A DNA stretch of 64,000 nucleotides from Pezicula radicicola (Eukaryota; Ascomycota; Leotiomycetes; Helotiales; Dermateaceae). Position numbers and translations under genes: made by a program. Positions 22,614 through 33,661 of this stretch are shown in pieces (position 1 is the first letter of the stretch; each line of letters starts with the position of its first letter). Location: positions 1,178,001-1,242,000 of the forward strand of contig PDUO01000008.1 of assembly GCA_003008705.1 (NCBI GenBank), written 5' to 3'. The notes under the pieces were generated by a model. That model made no database searches, had not been told where the DNA came from, and was given only the letters and a program-made list of their open reading frames with translations.

Positions 22614-23755
22614 CTACCGTTCACTCGCCAACCTACTTGGCGAAATCAGCAACTTTCTCAGTATAGTACATCTTTCTGAAGGACGGTGACTTTATTTTCG
22701 TGATTTTCAGAATCGAGTTCCTGTATATCTGCAGTTTGCATAAGTAGACCGATAGACCGGAAATAGCAATATCATGGATCAATTGTCGAGAATAGAGACA
22801 TAAGCCACCATCCTCATCAGTTAAAATACTGCTCAGAGGCTCGAGACTACTAGACTGTATTAACCGGTTACAGTCTTGGCCGCCTTAACTACAAACCGTT
22901 ATGAAGAGTTGGAGAACTGATGGAATGGTTGATAGAGTAATTTATAGGATTCCGATAGAAAATATAAGTTAAACTAGTATATACATTTAACAAATGTGTT
23001 TTTGGAGGAGGGGAATATACTATATTATAGTCTAGTAAATATAGATGTATTTTGGTTAGTTACTTAGTTACTTAGGTGGTATAACTTAGGTATAAAAGTA
23101 TATATAACTATATATAAAATAGGATAAGTACTCTAGGTAAGTGTGGAGGATATATTGTGTCGAACTAAATTAATAACAATAGCAAGCAATAGGGGTTGCA
23201 AAAGAGTGCTATATTGTAACTAAGGAACTAATTATAAGAGAGAGTTATTATTCGACATTATACAAAGAGGTCGAAGTTCGGGAGGTGGCCGGTGCGGATC
23301 AACTACCCTCTGGCCAATCAGAAAAGTGGATTCCCACTATTTAAGTCACGCGATTATTTTCAGGGAATGCATCTTTCCTTTCCACATATTTTTTTAGTAC
23401 ACTAATTAGTTTAAACTTTTAGGTTTACTATTTGCTAATAGAGCGTAGAATTGGGATAATATACGAGTACTTAAGTTTCCCCCCCCCCCCCCCCCACAAA
23501 AACATTCAGGTACAGTACACTAACATTGACAATTGGTGAATTAGTTGTGTAAATGACGTAATAAAGAGAAGAGTAAGTTCAGTCAGGAATCAACAATTGT
23601 AGTGCATCAGTTCACATCAACTGGAAAGTATATTTATTCAAGAGCTCTATTAGACTTCAAATAGGACTAAATACTTGGCACAGGTCCTGGTCTCTGTAAC
23701 CTCCTCCCTCCATACCTACTCACATAACCCCATTACCTCCATACCTTAACAACTA
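22614..23755. other. AT-rich intergenic with a poly-C tract
   Basis: No ORF of note. A run of about 17 C lies near 23480-23496. The part at 22900-23260 is strongly AT-rich and looks RIP-affected, but I cannot assign it to an element. Confidence 0.5.
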
Positions 23756-24670
23756 TTAATAACCGCCAACAATATCATCAACCTCCTTCCTCTTCGCAAA
23801 CTCCACGAACTCCTTGTCTACATTACAAAATTAGGTCCTGATTACAACCGAAATCCCAAAATCAACGCAGTAGGGGGTGAGATACTTACAACTAATCTTC
23901 TCATCCCCATCAACCGAGTTCATAATTTCATCAATCTCCGCATCAGTGATAGTTTGTCCCAAACTTGCCACAACCTGTCTCAGCTGGGCCTGGGTGATGG
24001 ATCCGTTGAGTGAGTGGTCAAACTCCTTCCACGCAGCCTTGTACTCGGCTTCTGGGTCTACGGGCTCAACAGCAGCTGGAGCTGGGGCAACAGGTACAGC
24101 TGCTGGCTCTGGGACGGGTTCAGGGGGTGGGTTGCGTGATCGACCAGTCATCATGGTGATGAATTCTATCATAAAGTCAGTAAGTTGATCTTTGAAGGGA
24201 GTTTAAGGAGACAAATACCATCGAAGTTGATTGTTCCGTCTCCATCGAGATCAACTTCCTTGATGATCTGGGCGAGTTCTTCATCTGAAGGGTTTTGACC
24301 AGACTGCTTCATGACTCTTCCGAATTCCTCAACGGTAATGTTTCCTGTGATCCAAAAGGTTAGTCTCACAACCTATGAAAAGACAAGCACTTCTAGTCTC
24401 TATCTCGCCAGAATCCGATTACTGACCTCCCTTATCGGTGTCCTGCAGTCATGTCAATAGTGCTCCATTCTGTGAAAATACAAGGTAGAGTATCCAACTT
24501 ACATATTCCTCAAAACACTCCTTCAAGATCTGAATCTCCTCAGGAGAAAGTGGTTTATGAGCAGACTACAGTACAACGCCTCATTAGCCCAACCCACTCC
24601 CCTATTCCCTCTCACCCCACTACCGAGTCCACATCACTCCCTCCAGAAACAAACAAACAACACTCACCAT
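23756..24670 (-). CDS. Calmodulin-like EF-hand protein, 181 aa
   Basis: Six exons: 24670-24668, 24565-24503, 24442-24427, 24344-24219, 24165-23890 and 23817-23756. They give 182 codons in phase. Exon 1 is only the ATG, an arrangement known in fungal calmodulin genes. EF1 loop is DTDKGGNITVEE; EF2 is canonical (DLDGDGTINFDE). A Pro/Ala/Val-rich linker (about residues 82-105, PPPEPVPEPAAVPVAP) then separates the lobes. EF3 (DHSLNGSITQAQ) is degenerate. EF4 (VDGDEKISYKEF) lacks the normal spacing. Calcium binding is therefore expected mainly in the N lobe. It is not the conserved calmodulin itself (149 aa, no linker), but a divergent relative. The target is unknown. Confidence 0.9.
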
Positions 24671-25218
24671 GATGTGCAAAAACGAATAATAAAAAGCTCG
24701 CTATAGATAATAGAAACGTGTGTTAAGAGTCTGGGGAAAAGGTTCAAGAGAAGTACTTTCAAGGTTCCAAAGGATGTAAAGTGGAGGGGAGAGAGGAAAA
24801 TTTCGGTACTTGTTTTCTTCCACGGTCGTTCTTTTTCAGCTTTTGAAGTGAAGCGAATGCTCGAACCCTCCTTAAAACAATCCCCCCTGTCGATCATACC
24901 ACGTGACCGTCTGACTAGAGACAATCGGGTTTCGCAATGGCCATTTCTGGTGATGATCTTATCGAAATGTTTTGAATGGATTACGAGTGTTATGTTATGA
25001 TGCCATACCGGTATTCCGAAGTCTTTAAAGCATCAGAACGAGAGGGGCAAGAGCTTTCCGTTTCCAGAGTTCAGACTGCGGGGTGTTAGTTTATTAGCGC
25101 CTGCTACTCTAATTTTTGAGCAGTTGTCTCTGTTACACAGGAATGAGGTAAGGGACGGTGGGAGGTAGGTAAACATTCACATCCAGCAACATATATCCCT
25201 TGATTCAGAGCACCAAAA
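24671..25218. other. Intergenic, no gene seen
   Basis: It contains the promoter and 5' UTR of the calmodulin-like gene. No other feature is visible. Confidence 0.5.
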
Positions 25219-25860
25219 ATGCAGCCCTCACACCCTCAAAGCGCTGAAAGGCATCAATTGCGCTTCAGAGCATCTACTGAAGCTATGCGACAATGGGCGA
25301 CCAATATGGAAATGAAAATGGATCATAGGAAGTGGTAAGTAGCTCACCAGGCTCTTATGTGTGAGCCTCACGTCAAGCGCGTACTGACGGACCCATCGAA
25401 TACAGTAGTCATTGGTCTCAGATTCGCGTCCTTCATACTACCTCACCATAATCGCTACCTCAACCGCAAATTCTACGATGCCAAGATAGGTCAAGACAGC
25501 TTGGCTTTGCATCAGGCTTTTCGGAAGCAACGACCAGATCGGGATCTCAGAACGTGGAGAGGACCCGCTCAGCGAACACGGGACTATGAAGACGCTATTC
25601 GCAGATGGGGAATGTATCATTCTGGAGCCGATGCGGTGCGGCGCCCTACGTTGATAAGTAGACGGGATCTGGTATAGAAGTATGTTGATAGAGTTGAGAG
25701 GGAAGTCGAGAGTCGTGGGAGATGGTTGATATGGGATGAGGTCTATACAGAAGCTTGTAGAAGGTACCATAAGGAAGAGAATGCTTCAAGGGAACCCGCG
25801 GAGATTTCTGACGGTTTCGTGCGAGCTATGCACGCTGCGCAATGGTACAAGGGAGAGTGA
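25219..25860 (+). pseudogene. Unrecognised gene, model broken or pseudogene
   Basis: An ATG at 25219 opens a 38-codon exon to a GTAAGT donor near 25336. Downstream, one frame runs from about 25400 to a TGA at 25858-25860, reading FRKQRPDRDLRTWRGPAQR and then WLIWDEVYTEACRRYHKEE. The stop TAG at 25675-25677 interrupts it. The first exon and the second part do not join in frame with the obvious CAG acceptor near 25406. A 42-nt intron ending in TATAG would remove the internal stop, but that is very short. Either the gene has unusual splicing or it is decayed. The charged, Arg-rich product matches nothing I recognise. Confidence 0.4.
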
Positions 25861-26504
25861 GGTAGGAGCGAAGTTAGCAGCAAAGTTCTTTGTGTTGGAA
25901 GATGGGAGTCGTAAAAGGTATTGCTGTTCCAGGTACCCTGTTCCCTCGCTGTCTACGGAGCTTTTGTGCTAGCAAGGCCTTTTTTGTCTTTTGCCTGATT
26001 ATACCAGAAGTCATATTTTCTCCATCTACTTGTTAAAGCCATATTTCAATAGTGTTCTTTCTCAACGACCCAAAACAGGCTCCGCATCAATTACCTGGCG
26101 CCGAGAAGAACAGCAAAGAGAAGTGATCCCCGATTGATTGTCATCTACCAGTAGCTGATCTCTCACTTCCCAATGTAGCCATATACCTAATAGTAGAGTG
26201 CTACTGCAAATCAGTGAGCCATAGATAGATACAGTAATTCCAGAACAGTACCTAGTCAGGCGAAAGCCAAGCCGATACAAGGAAGGAGAGATTCAACTCC
26301 GTAAATAACGTAGAAATTCAATCACCAAAACCATCATATTGAATCCAATTCATCATCCCCATTAGCAGTATCCTCAAAATCAAACCAATTCACAGAAATA
26401 GCCATCCAACCTCCAACACTTAGTCTGATCAGGTCTGATCAGTCTCCGAAACCAAACTTCCCCCCTACATATATCAAGATAAGCACAACCACATCATCAA
26501 ACAA
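25861..26504. other. Intergenic, no gene seen
   Basis: Only short ORFs. A tandem TCTGATCAG motif lies near 26425-26445, just upstream of the tRNA gene. Confidence 0.5.
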
Positions 26505-26585
26505 GGCATTGTGGCGGAGTGGTTAACGCGACAGCCTAGAAAGCTGTTTCCTTCGGGAGCACAGGTTCGAGTCCTGTCAATGTCG
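26505..26585 (+). tRNA. tRNA-Ser (anticodon AGA)
   Basis: A full cloverleaf can be drawn. The acceptor stem GGCATTG pairs with CAATGTC with one G-U. The anticodon stem ACAGC/GCTGT encloses loop CTAGAAA, giving anticodon AGA. A long variable arm (CCTTCGGG) is present as expected for serine. The T arm is ACAGG/CCTGT with loop TTCGAGT. There is no intron. Confidence 0.96.
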
Positions 26586-27572
26586 CATTTCTTTTGCCTT
26601 TTTATCTCTTTTAATGATTTGATGCATCTTGGAATTGGATATTTGTTTTGTTTTTCTGTTTTTTTTCTTGTGGTGGGTGGTGGGAGAAAGTGTGGCTTCC
26701 TTTTTTGGTGGAGAAGCTGTGCTATTACTGTTTCGGTTTCGGTTTCGGCTTCGGCTTCGGCTATCGGGGGACATAAGCGAGGCGGCCGATTAGGATTAGG
26801 TTGGGCTTTCCTTTCCCTTAGCGGAGACTTAGGGGTGCTGTGCTGTGTGAGTTGAGTGGGTGGTTCCTGCGTTTTGTGTAAAGTTTGTATGTATGGCGAC
26901 TTTAGAGTTGGATTTGAAGAAGAGTTTAAATAAGTGTTAACGCTATAATTGCTGCAGGAACGAATTATGCTTCTGTAAGGTACAAAAGGGACGAGTTCCT
27001 AGTTGATTAATAGAATAAGTCGTCGTTTATGAGAATTATTATTGGATGCAATCAGGTAAATTCATCTAATTTCTCCTTATGCCACGATAATTACTTTGTA
27101 AGATATCATTTTAAGTCTCTATCTATTGAGATATACGAAATTGATTAGAGAAACTTACTTGACTTGAGTAATTTAATGTTTAGGGGGGTGACTTAATATA
27201 TAGCCATAATCATAAAATTTATACTTTAAAGCAGCTTGTACATTAAAGCACGTAGGTCCCATATCTCCTTTTCATTCTCTAAATTCTCATCCTAATGTAC
27301 TTCCATGCCCCCAAGTGGACTCTCATGATTAGTTGCTTAGGTCCTTTTAATACCATCAGTGCATCACAAGCCACATCGCCCTGCAAAGTTCGAAAACAAG
27401 CCATAATCGAGGCCATAAGATGAAGAAGTATTTACATATGTCTCATCCTCAAACAGAGACAGCTAAATAACGTACAAAGAAGAATCAAAACACAGTATCT
27501 TAACAAAACCCTTCAACTTCTCAAACATCTCCACCCAACCTCAACTCCAACCAAAAGCCTTAAATCACAAAC
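26586..27572. other. Intergenic with TTCGG-type short tandem repeat
   Basis: A run of TTTCGG/CTTCGG hexamers lies near 26731-26761. From about 26880 the DNA is AT-rich with no gene. Confidence 0.5.
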
Positions 27573-28623
27573 TCACCAACCAACCCTACGACCCTTCAAC
27601 TTCTTCAAACCGTACCGATCAGCAAGGTGTCTCCAAAAATCTCTCATCATCCAAATATCAAACTCCGTCACCGTAGTCGAGCTCCCAGCATTCATAATAA
27701 AACTAGTAACACCAGTAGGAGTCCAATCATAAAAATCATCAAGTGCCATAGTATGACCCTGAACTCCATGCATTAGTCCACATCAGCCAATCAACCAAAA
27801 CAAACCCCCCAAAAGGAAATGGAAAAAATAGACAAGTCAGGAAACTCACAAACTCATGTAACCAAATATGCGGATTATCCAACGCCCCCAAAAAATACTC
27901 ACTCCCAACCCTCTGACCCCAATCACCACCCGCACCACCCGCCATACCCTGCGTCAACCAAAGACTAACATCATAATGACTCTCCCCACCACCAGGACAA
28001 GAACCATAATCATTATCCTGATGAAAGAACCTTCCACACCTAGGATCACATTCCGGTATCCCATCAGAATCAGTCGTCGTATATACTGTAATATTAGAAG
28101 TAGAACCCTGAAGGAGATTCGTATTTTTTACTGCCCAGCCTACTACTGAGACGGGAATGTTATCGTATGGCCAACCCATGAATCCTGAGAGGTTATCTGT
28201 CCATTTTTTGACGTTTGTTTTGAGTGAGTTTGCGATTGAGGTTCGTTGTTGTGCTGTTATGCTGGCGCTTGAGTCCCATCTTACGCAGAAGTTAAGTTTC
28301 CTGTGATAAAACATATAATTTATTGGTATTGTTATGTTGAGTTTATGATATTTTTTCCCCCTGTGTATCACTTACCCTTGATTTGCCATGATGATATCAT
28401 ACCCGTAGTTCTTGAATCCAAAGAGATCTCCATTATTGTATGTTGATACCTCATGATCCCATACTTCTTGAAGGGGTGTAACTAGATTCGATGGTGGAGA
28501 CCAGGTTGTTTGTCGTTTATTGAGAGGGGAGCTGGTCCAGATATCGCCGCTTAGATCACGGTTATCTGATGCTGTGATGAGAGTACTGGTACCCGCTAGG
28601 AACAAGGCTGTTGATAACTTCAT
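27573..28623 (-). CDS. Secreted zincin-like metalloprotease, 294 aa
   Basis: Exons 28623-28376, 28300-27850 and 27758-27573 join in phase to 295 codons. The N-terminus MKLSTALFLAGTSTLITA is a clear signal peptide; a KR site at about residues 37-38 may mark propeptide processing. Splicing of exons 2 and 3 creates WLHEFGHTMALDD, an HExxH motif with Asp at the position of the third zinc ligand (HExxHxxxxxD), so the motif spans the intron. Several Cys (NFCVRW, PECDPRCGRF, GSCPGG) suit an extracellular disulfide protein. I do not assign a peptidase family. It could be a secreted enzyme of a saprotroph or pathogen; activity is inferred only from the motif. Confidence 0.82.
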
Positions 28624-30235
28624 AGTGACTTCAAAAGTATCTCGTATCGGGAAAGAATAGAAAGACTGGTAGTGAAAAAAAAACCATTTTACAATGTAGA
28701 AGGCTACAGTTTTGTAATGTTTTTCGAATCTGGAGAGTAAATGGGAGGAATACAGCTTAGAAATGCAAACGGAATAATTGTTCGAAATAAATCCATCTTA
28801 TGATACTTAGATCACAATATCCGTGATGCCAATGCTTGGTGAGAGTTTAGCCATGATATCTGGTGGCATAGATATTAGCCGAGAGAATGTGGTTATATAT
28901 TTCGAACAAAAGCCAAGAATCGTAACTTGGATGCCGAATACGTCTTCAGAACTTCGAACACGATAAGTTAGCTCGAGATTTATGTTTCGTTTGGTGGGTG
29001 GGGGAATCTTTTTATTTTGTGGGTGTTCTTGGTCGACGAATTTGGGATTCGTTTTTGATACTCGCCAAGGTACGGCACTTGGGACTTGGTATTAAAGGGT
29101 AATTTATGTTCATTTCAGCTGTCATGTGCACAATGCACAAAGGGCTAGTTTGTAGAAAGACTAGACGGACTACTACTGCTATTCTAAAGCAGATTTTCTA
29201 AAGCAATTTTGAGATAATTTTGGCAAGAATTAAGTACATGACAACTAATGACTCTATTCGTAATCGTTAGAGAAACCATTATAGGATTATGAGCCTCTCT
29301 TTCTTAGACAGCCAGACCGTTGCAGTTGATGTCTCTATGATAATTTATTGTTATTTAGGTAGATGTCTCAAAGTATTACTCGTTGCCTTGTTGTCTATTC
29401 CTATAAAGGTGTTCTACACTCCCTAGAATAAGACTGTAGATGCGTGATAGTAAGGGTAGAGAAATGTTTTTTAGGAACAGGGTATAGTGTAGTTCTTGCT
29501 AGACTTTTATGTTCAATGTCTCTGTGTGTCAAGTGAATTACACCTTGTGATTCTGAAATTTCCTAAGGCAATTGTAACGATTTTCGATTCACAAATGTCT
29601 ATATATTAATCACTTAAATATAATAAGAATAATAGGTTTTCTTTATTAACACCAAGTTCTTCAACTACCTCCTATATGAAAATTCATATCTTAGAAGGCT
29701 TATTAGGCGAGGAGAGTATAATAACTTCTATAATAATCATATTCACAAAGGCAACACGGTCCCTAACAACCTATAATTTTGTAATTCATACAGTTACAAG
29801 TCCAAACTAACGAATTCAGAACATTAGAACCCTTCACCACACCCTCAAATACATTACTAGTGTCTAGAAATTTAGATTCAAAGAGCTTATAAAGTAGAGG
29901 GGCTATAAGTTCTCCGTCCAACCCCTCCCCTCCCCTTCCCTTAATTGAACTAAGAAATCATGCCCATTCCATAATGTCATACCTCATCACTCCATGAGTT
30001 TTCCTAATGTACAAGTAGTTTTGAAAAAGCAACGCTTGCGATGATCGTGGAAAAGTGAAAAAATCATCATCCGATTACAAGGACAAATTTCCTCGGGTAT
30101 TTCGATTCATCTATTAAGAAAAAGAAAGACCGTACTATTCGACGACTGAAGCGGAATATATTACCTGACAGTGAATTAGTTTTTGAAGTTGAAATGACTG
30201 GATTGAGTAAAGGACTTACGATTCAAGGGATGCAT
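28624..30235. other. AT-rich intergenic, no gene
   Basis: No ORF with features occurs. The AT-rich part at about 29150-29900 may be an old decayed insertion, but no ends are visible. Confidence 0.5.
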
Positions 30236-30918
30236 TTATGCATAGGTCTTGTTACCTCCAATGGTCTTGGAGGCATCACGGTCAGAGTCAACACGGGGAT
30301 CAAGCTTGTTGGCGAGATCAGAGTTGTGAGGACCATCGGTGTTCTGAGCCGTGCCAGAGCCACGAGTGGCATGAGAGCCTGAAGTGCCCAAGATGCCACC
30401 GGTGTTGGCTCCATGCCGGTTGCCACGGTTGTCGAGGTCAGAGTCAACACGGGGGTCAGCCTTGTTGGCAAGGTTGCTGTCGTGAGGACCAGCGTTGGTG
30501 CTGTTTGATAGACCACCGGTATTCTGGGTGCCGGTGTTACCGGTCAAGCCATGGTTGCCAGCGGTAGTACCAGTGTGGTGAGTACCGGTCAGACCTTGGT
30601 CGTATCCTCCTCCCGTGTGGGTTCCAGTGGTGTGGGTGGTTGAAGTGCCAGCGACACCGCCCGTGGCTGGGTTGGCGCGGTGGTCTCTGTCAGAGTCGAA
30701 GCGCTGAGGAACATGTTAGCTGTGCTCACTGCTCAAAGATAAGAATGGAGATGAATACTTACAGGATCAACAGCATTAGCTACACGGGAGTTGTGAGTTC
30801 CATGAGTTCCCTCTGGAACCTCATGGGTAGCTGTAGTAGTGTCCTTGTGTCCTCCAATGTGGAGCTTGTCCTTGATCTTGTCCATGGTGGACTCGTTGTG
30901 GGTGTTAATGGCAGACAT
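30236..30918 (-). CDS. Hydrophilin/LEA-like repeat protein, 207 aa
   Basis: Exon 1 (30918-30763) and exon 2 (30703-30236) join in phase 0 to 208 codons. The protein is very hydrophilic, rich in Gly, Thr, Asn, His and Asp. It carries three copies of a motif of the form HNSxxANxxDPRxDSDxD: HNSRVANAVDPRFDSDRD (split by the intron after DP), HDSNLANKADPRVDSDLD and HNSDLANKLDPRVDSDRD. The stretches between are Gly/Thr/His-rich (GLTGTHHTGTTAGNHG). There is no signal peptide or membrane segment. Such disordered proteins are often stress- or spore-associated in fungi; that role is inference. An overlapping ORF on the opposite strand is a shadow. Confidence 0.82.
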
Positions 30919-31937
30919 GGTGTGTTTAGTTGCTTTGGTTTGTGTGAGAAGGTGCTTGTATTGTAGGTTGTTGAAGTTGATTGTTCAAGATGAAGTTGTT
31001 GTTGTAGTTGGTATGAAGAAGAAAGGATTGGGGTCGAGGAAAAGCAGATACTTATAGTCCAAGGCCCGACTCATTGAAGCAGTGAATGCAGGTACGAGTA
31101 GGACGGGACAAACAGGTTTCTGGAAAGGCACGAAGGTGACAGGGTGAATAGGCTGATGCGTGAGGCTAGTGGGAAAAGTTGAGAGGTGATGCAATCTGTC
31201 TTTGGTGGTGGTCAATGTTTGTGGCACAATTCATCATACCTAACCATACCTAATTAGATGGACAATTCCTCATCCCTCCTCCTTCTGTCATCATAATCCA
31301 CTCTTTTCCCATCCTCTCTATCTCACTTTTCCTTGGTCAATTGCTGTTTTGGTCGGCATTCCCCAGATGTGGATCACCGCATATCCCTACCATAGCGAGA
31401 ATATGGCTTTGCGGTTCGTACTGCCTTGTTGATGATGGCATTTCCGTCTCATCGCCAAGAGCCCAGCCAACATGCCAATTTAGCAATCGGTTCAAGCCAC
31501 AACAATTGGATTAATTTCCCATTCTCAACCCTGCGGGTGGATATTGGCGCATCAGCAGACGGGGACTACTGTAGCAGGGCCTGCCTTGGAAGCTATCGAA
31601 CCACGCAAAAGGTAGGTAGGTTTCAGAGATAGCCTCACGCCGTCTCGCCTCAGTGAACAAACCCACCGTCATAATTCCCCGCTATGAAGTCATGCCTATT
31701 TGTACTACTCTTTATTGTGCCACAGTTGAGGGGGTGGCTACAGGGCTAGCCAATCGGTTGAGCGTCGATCATGGCGTTTGGCGTTCGAGATGTCGAGACT
31801 ACTGTGGCGGAACCGGGAGCTGTACCGAATGACGGATGTGGTGTGGCTGTTGACTCGCATACAGGCATGTATCAAAAATCTGAACACATCGCTCCAGTTT
31901 TACAATGTTCAATGACAGACAGGTTACATCATGTGCG
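30919..31937. other. Intergenic, no gene seen
   Basis: It contains the promoter of the hydrophilin-like gene, with CT-rich tracts at 31260-31330 (plus strand). No element or RNA is seen. Confidence 0.5.
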
Positions 31938-33400
31938 AAAGAAGCACCACAGTGGCTGACATAATTGATGGTTTTAGCGGTAAGTGCCCACATACCCCAA
32001 AACAACAATGCAACACCATCAATTCGAATAATTATAACTCCACACAATGGCTCCAACAACACGCGCAATGGCAAATAAAAAGCCTTATCATATTGAAGAA
32101 CATGATACACCAACAAAGATTCGATTCTTTGACGCGTACGACGAGAGACGGGAGTTCGACTCCTTAAAAGACATTGCCAGCGACACACATACCCCTTACT
32201 CGAATGCGCGTCGATGGCTCCAACAAAGACAAGACATGGGCTCCCCAGCTTATCGCCATACTCGGAAGATGTCAGAGAACCTTGGTAGACATCCAAAAGT
32301 ATCAAAAGAGACGTGTCAGATACTGGTTTCCCCGTCGCGCAACCCTGTACGAAACCAACTCTATGAGGCCCAAATCGAATACCACAAATTGAATGTTAAA
32401 CCCCGAACTATTCAACGCCGACTTAAGAAGACTACAAAGCGAGCTCAGAGATATAAACAAGCATGTGTAAGGAAGGAAATATCAAAGAAAAATAGGAGAA
32501 AACGGATCGATTATGGCCAGCTATTACAGAACGAAACGGTCGAAAGTTATTGGCAATTTGTGTACTTTACAGATGAAGCACATATTGATCCTAACTCTAT
32601 GGGTCAAGGCTATATTCTAAGGGAGCAAGGAACAAGAGAAGATACTGAAAATATACAACAAAAGCCTCAGAAATCAAAGATTCGATTACATATTACTGCC
32701 TATTGTAATTGGCATGAAAAGTCTCCATATCTTGAGTTCTATAATAACGAAAACGATACTATTATTCGACCTAAACCTCCACCAAAGCCACGGAAGTCAA
32801 AATATGAATCCAATTCAGAGTTTAATACCCGATTATTGCAATGGCAAGCTTCCCTCCCTCATGAAAAGGAAGTCAAGCCTAAAGGCAACGCAATGACGCA
32901 GAAGTATTATACTAAGCGTCTATTGCCTATATATATTAAGGCAATCCATAAGGCACAAGAGAGTAACCCAGACGAAGCTTTTAAATATATATTACAAGAA
33001 GATGGAGACCCTTCACATGGTATAAAGAAGGCAGGCCTTGTACAACAACTTAAAGATCAAAATAAGATTAAAAACCTTATTCATCCTCCACAGAGCCCTG
33101 ATCTAAACCCAATAGAAGCTTGTTGGAATATATTAAAGCAAAGAATGCGTAAAAGAACTTGGGAGACAATAGAGGAGCTAAAAGAGGTGTTACAGGATGA
33201 ATGGAGGAAGATTACAATACAAGAAGTGAGAGCACGCATTTCAGAGATGCCCGACCGATGTCAAAGACTAGTAAAAACAGGTGGCAAGCCCATAAAATCG
33301 AAGTTGTGGTAACGTAATTAGAATAATTCATCATTTTGATAGGGTATGTGAGCACTTACCGCAAAAACCATCAATTATGTCAGCAACGTGGCACTTCTTT
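31938..33400 (+). mobile_element. Intact Tc1/mariner-superfamily DNA transposon, 1463 bp
   Basis: Terminal inverted repeats of about 60 bp (31938-31997 and 33341-33400) share CTGACATAATTGATGGTTTT followed by GCGGTAAGTGC and CACATACCC. The inner 43 bp differ at two positions only. They enclose a single uninterrupted transposase gene. The flanking target duplication is unclear; TA is present on the right (33400-33401) but not on the left. Unlike other elements in the window it shows no RIP-type stops. Confidence 0.88.
32047..33312 (+). CDS. DDE transposase, 421 aa, intact
   Basis: One open frame of 421 codons starts at MAPTTRAMANKK. The N-terminal region is a helix-turn-helix type with LKDIASDTHTPYSNARRWL, followed by a basic stretch (TIQRRLKKTTKRAQRYKQ). 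The catalytic motifs are FTDEAHID (about residue 177), QEDGDPSHG (about 318) and PPQSPDLNPIEACWN (about 348). Spacing from the second Asp to the Glu is about 35-37 residues depending on which Asp is used, more than the usual 34. This places it in the Tc1/mariner superfamily, but apart from the DD34E copies at 5.3 and 34.4 kb. The intact frame between matching inverted repeats suggests a recent arrival that may still be mobile. Confidence 0.92.
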   Translation: MAPTTRAMANKKPYHIEEHDTPTKIRFFDAYDERREFDSLKDIASDTHTPYSNARRWLQQRQDMGSPAYRHTRKMSENLGRHPKVSKETCQILVSPSRNPVRNQLYEAQIEYHKLNVKPRTIQRRLKKTTKRAQRYKQACVRKEISKKNRRKRIDYGQLLQNETVESYWQFVYFTDEAHIDPNSMGQGYILREQGTREDTENIQQKPQKSKIRLHITAYCNWHEKSPYLEFYNNENDTIIRPKPPPKPRKSKYESNSEFNTRLLQWQASLPHEKEVKPKGNAMTQKYYTKRLLPIYIKAIHKAQESNPDEAFKYILQEDGDPSHGIKKAGLVQQLKDQNKIKNLIHPPQSPDLNPIEACWNILKQRMRKRTWETIEELKEVLQDEWRKITIQEVRARISEMPDRCQRLVKTGGKPIKSKLW

Positions 33401-33661
33401 ACGAAAAGCGTAAGCGACGACTGTGATAACGTTCTACGGAGTCAGGAATATTTGCAAATGACGTCGAAGACGTAGGCATTAGTGTGGCGCAACATTTCTA
33501 ACACATGCGTCTTCTGGGCATTGCCGTTGGTGAGACTTCTGCAAGTCGTTTCCCACAACTACTAATAAGAACACCCTTGTGACTCTCAACTTGTTGATGA
33601 TAACCCTCTACGGTTCCTAAATCGAACCTCGGTAGCCATCAGTGTTTGAAAGCAAAGGAAG

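Noticed and set aside
26511..26855. ORF starting MAEWLTRQPRKLFPSGAQ
   Set aside because: It is a translation of the tRNA-Ser gene and its downstream flank.
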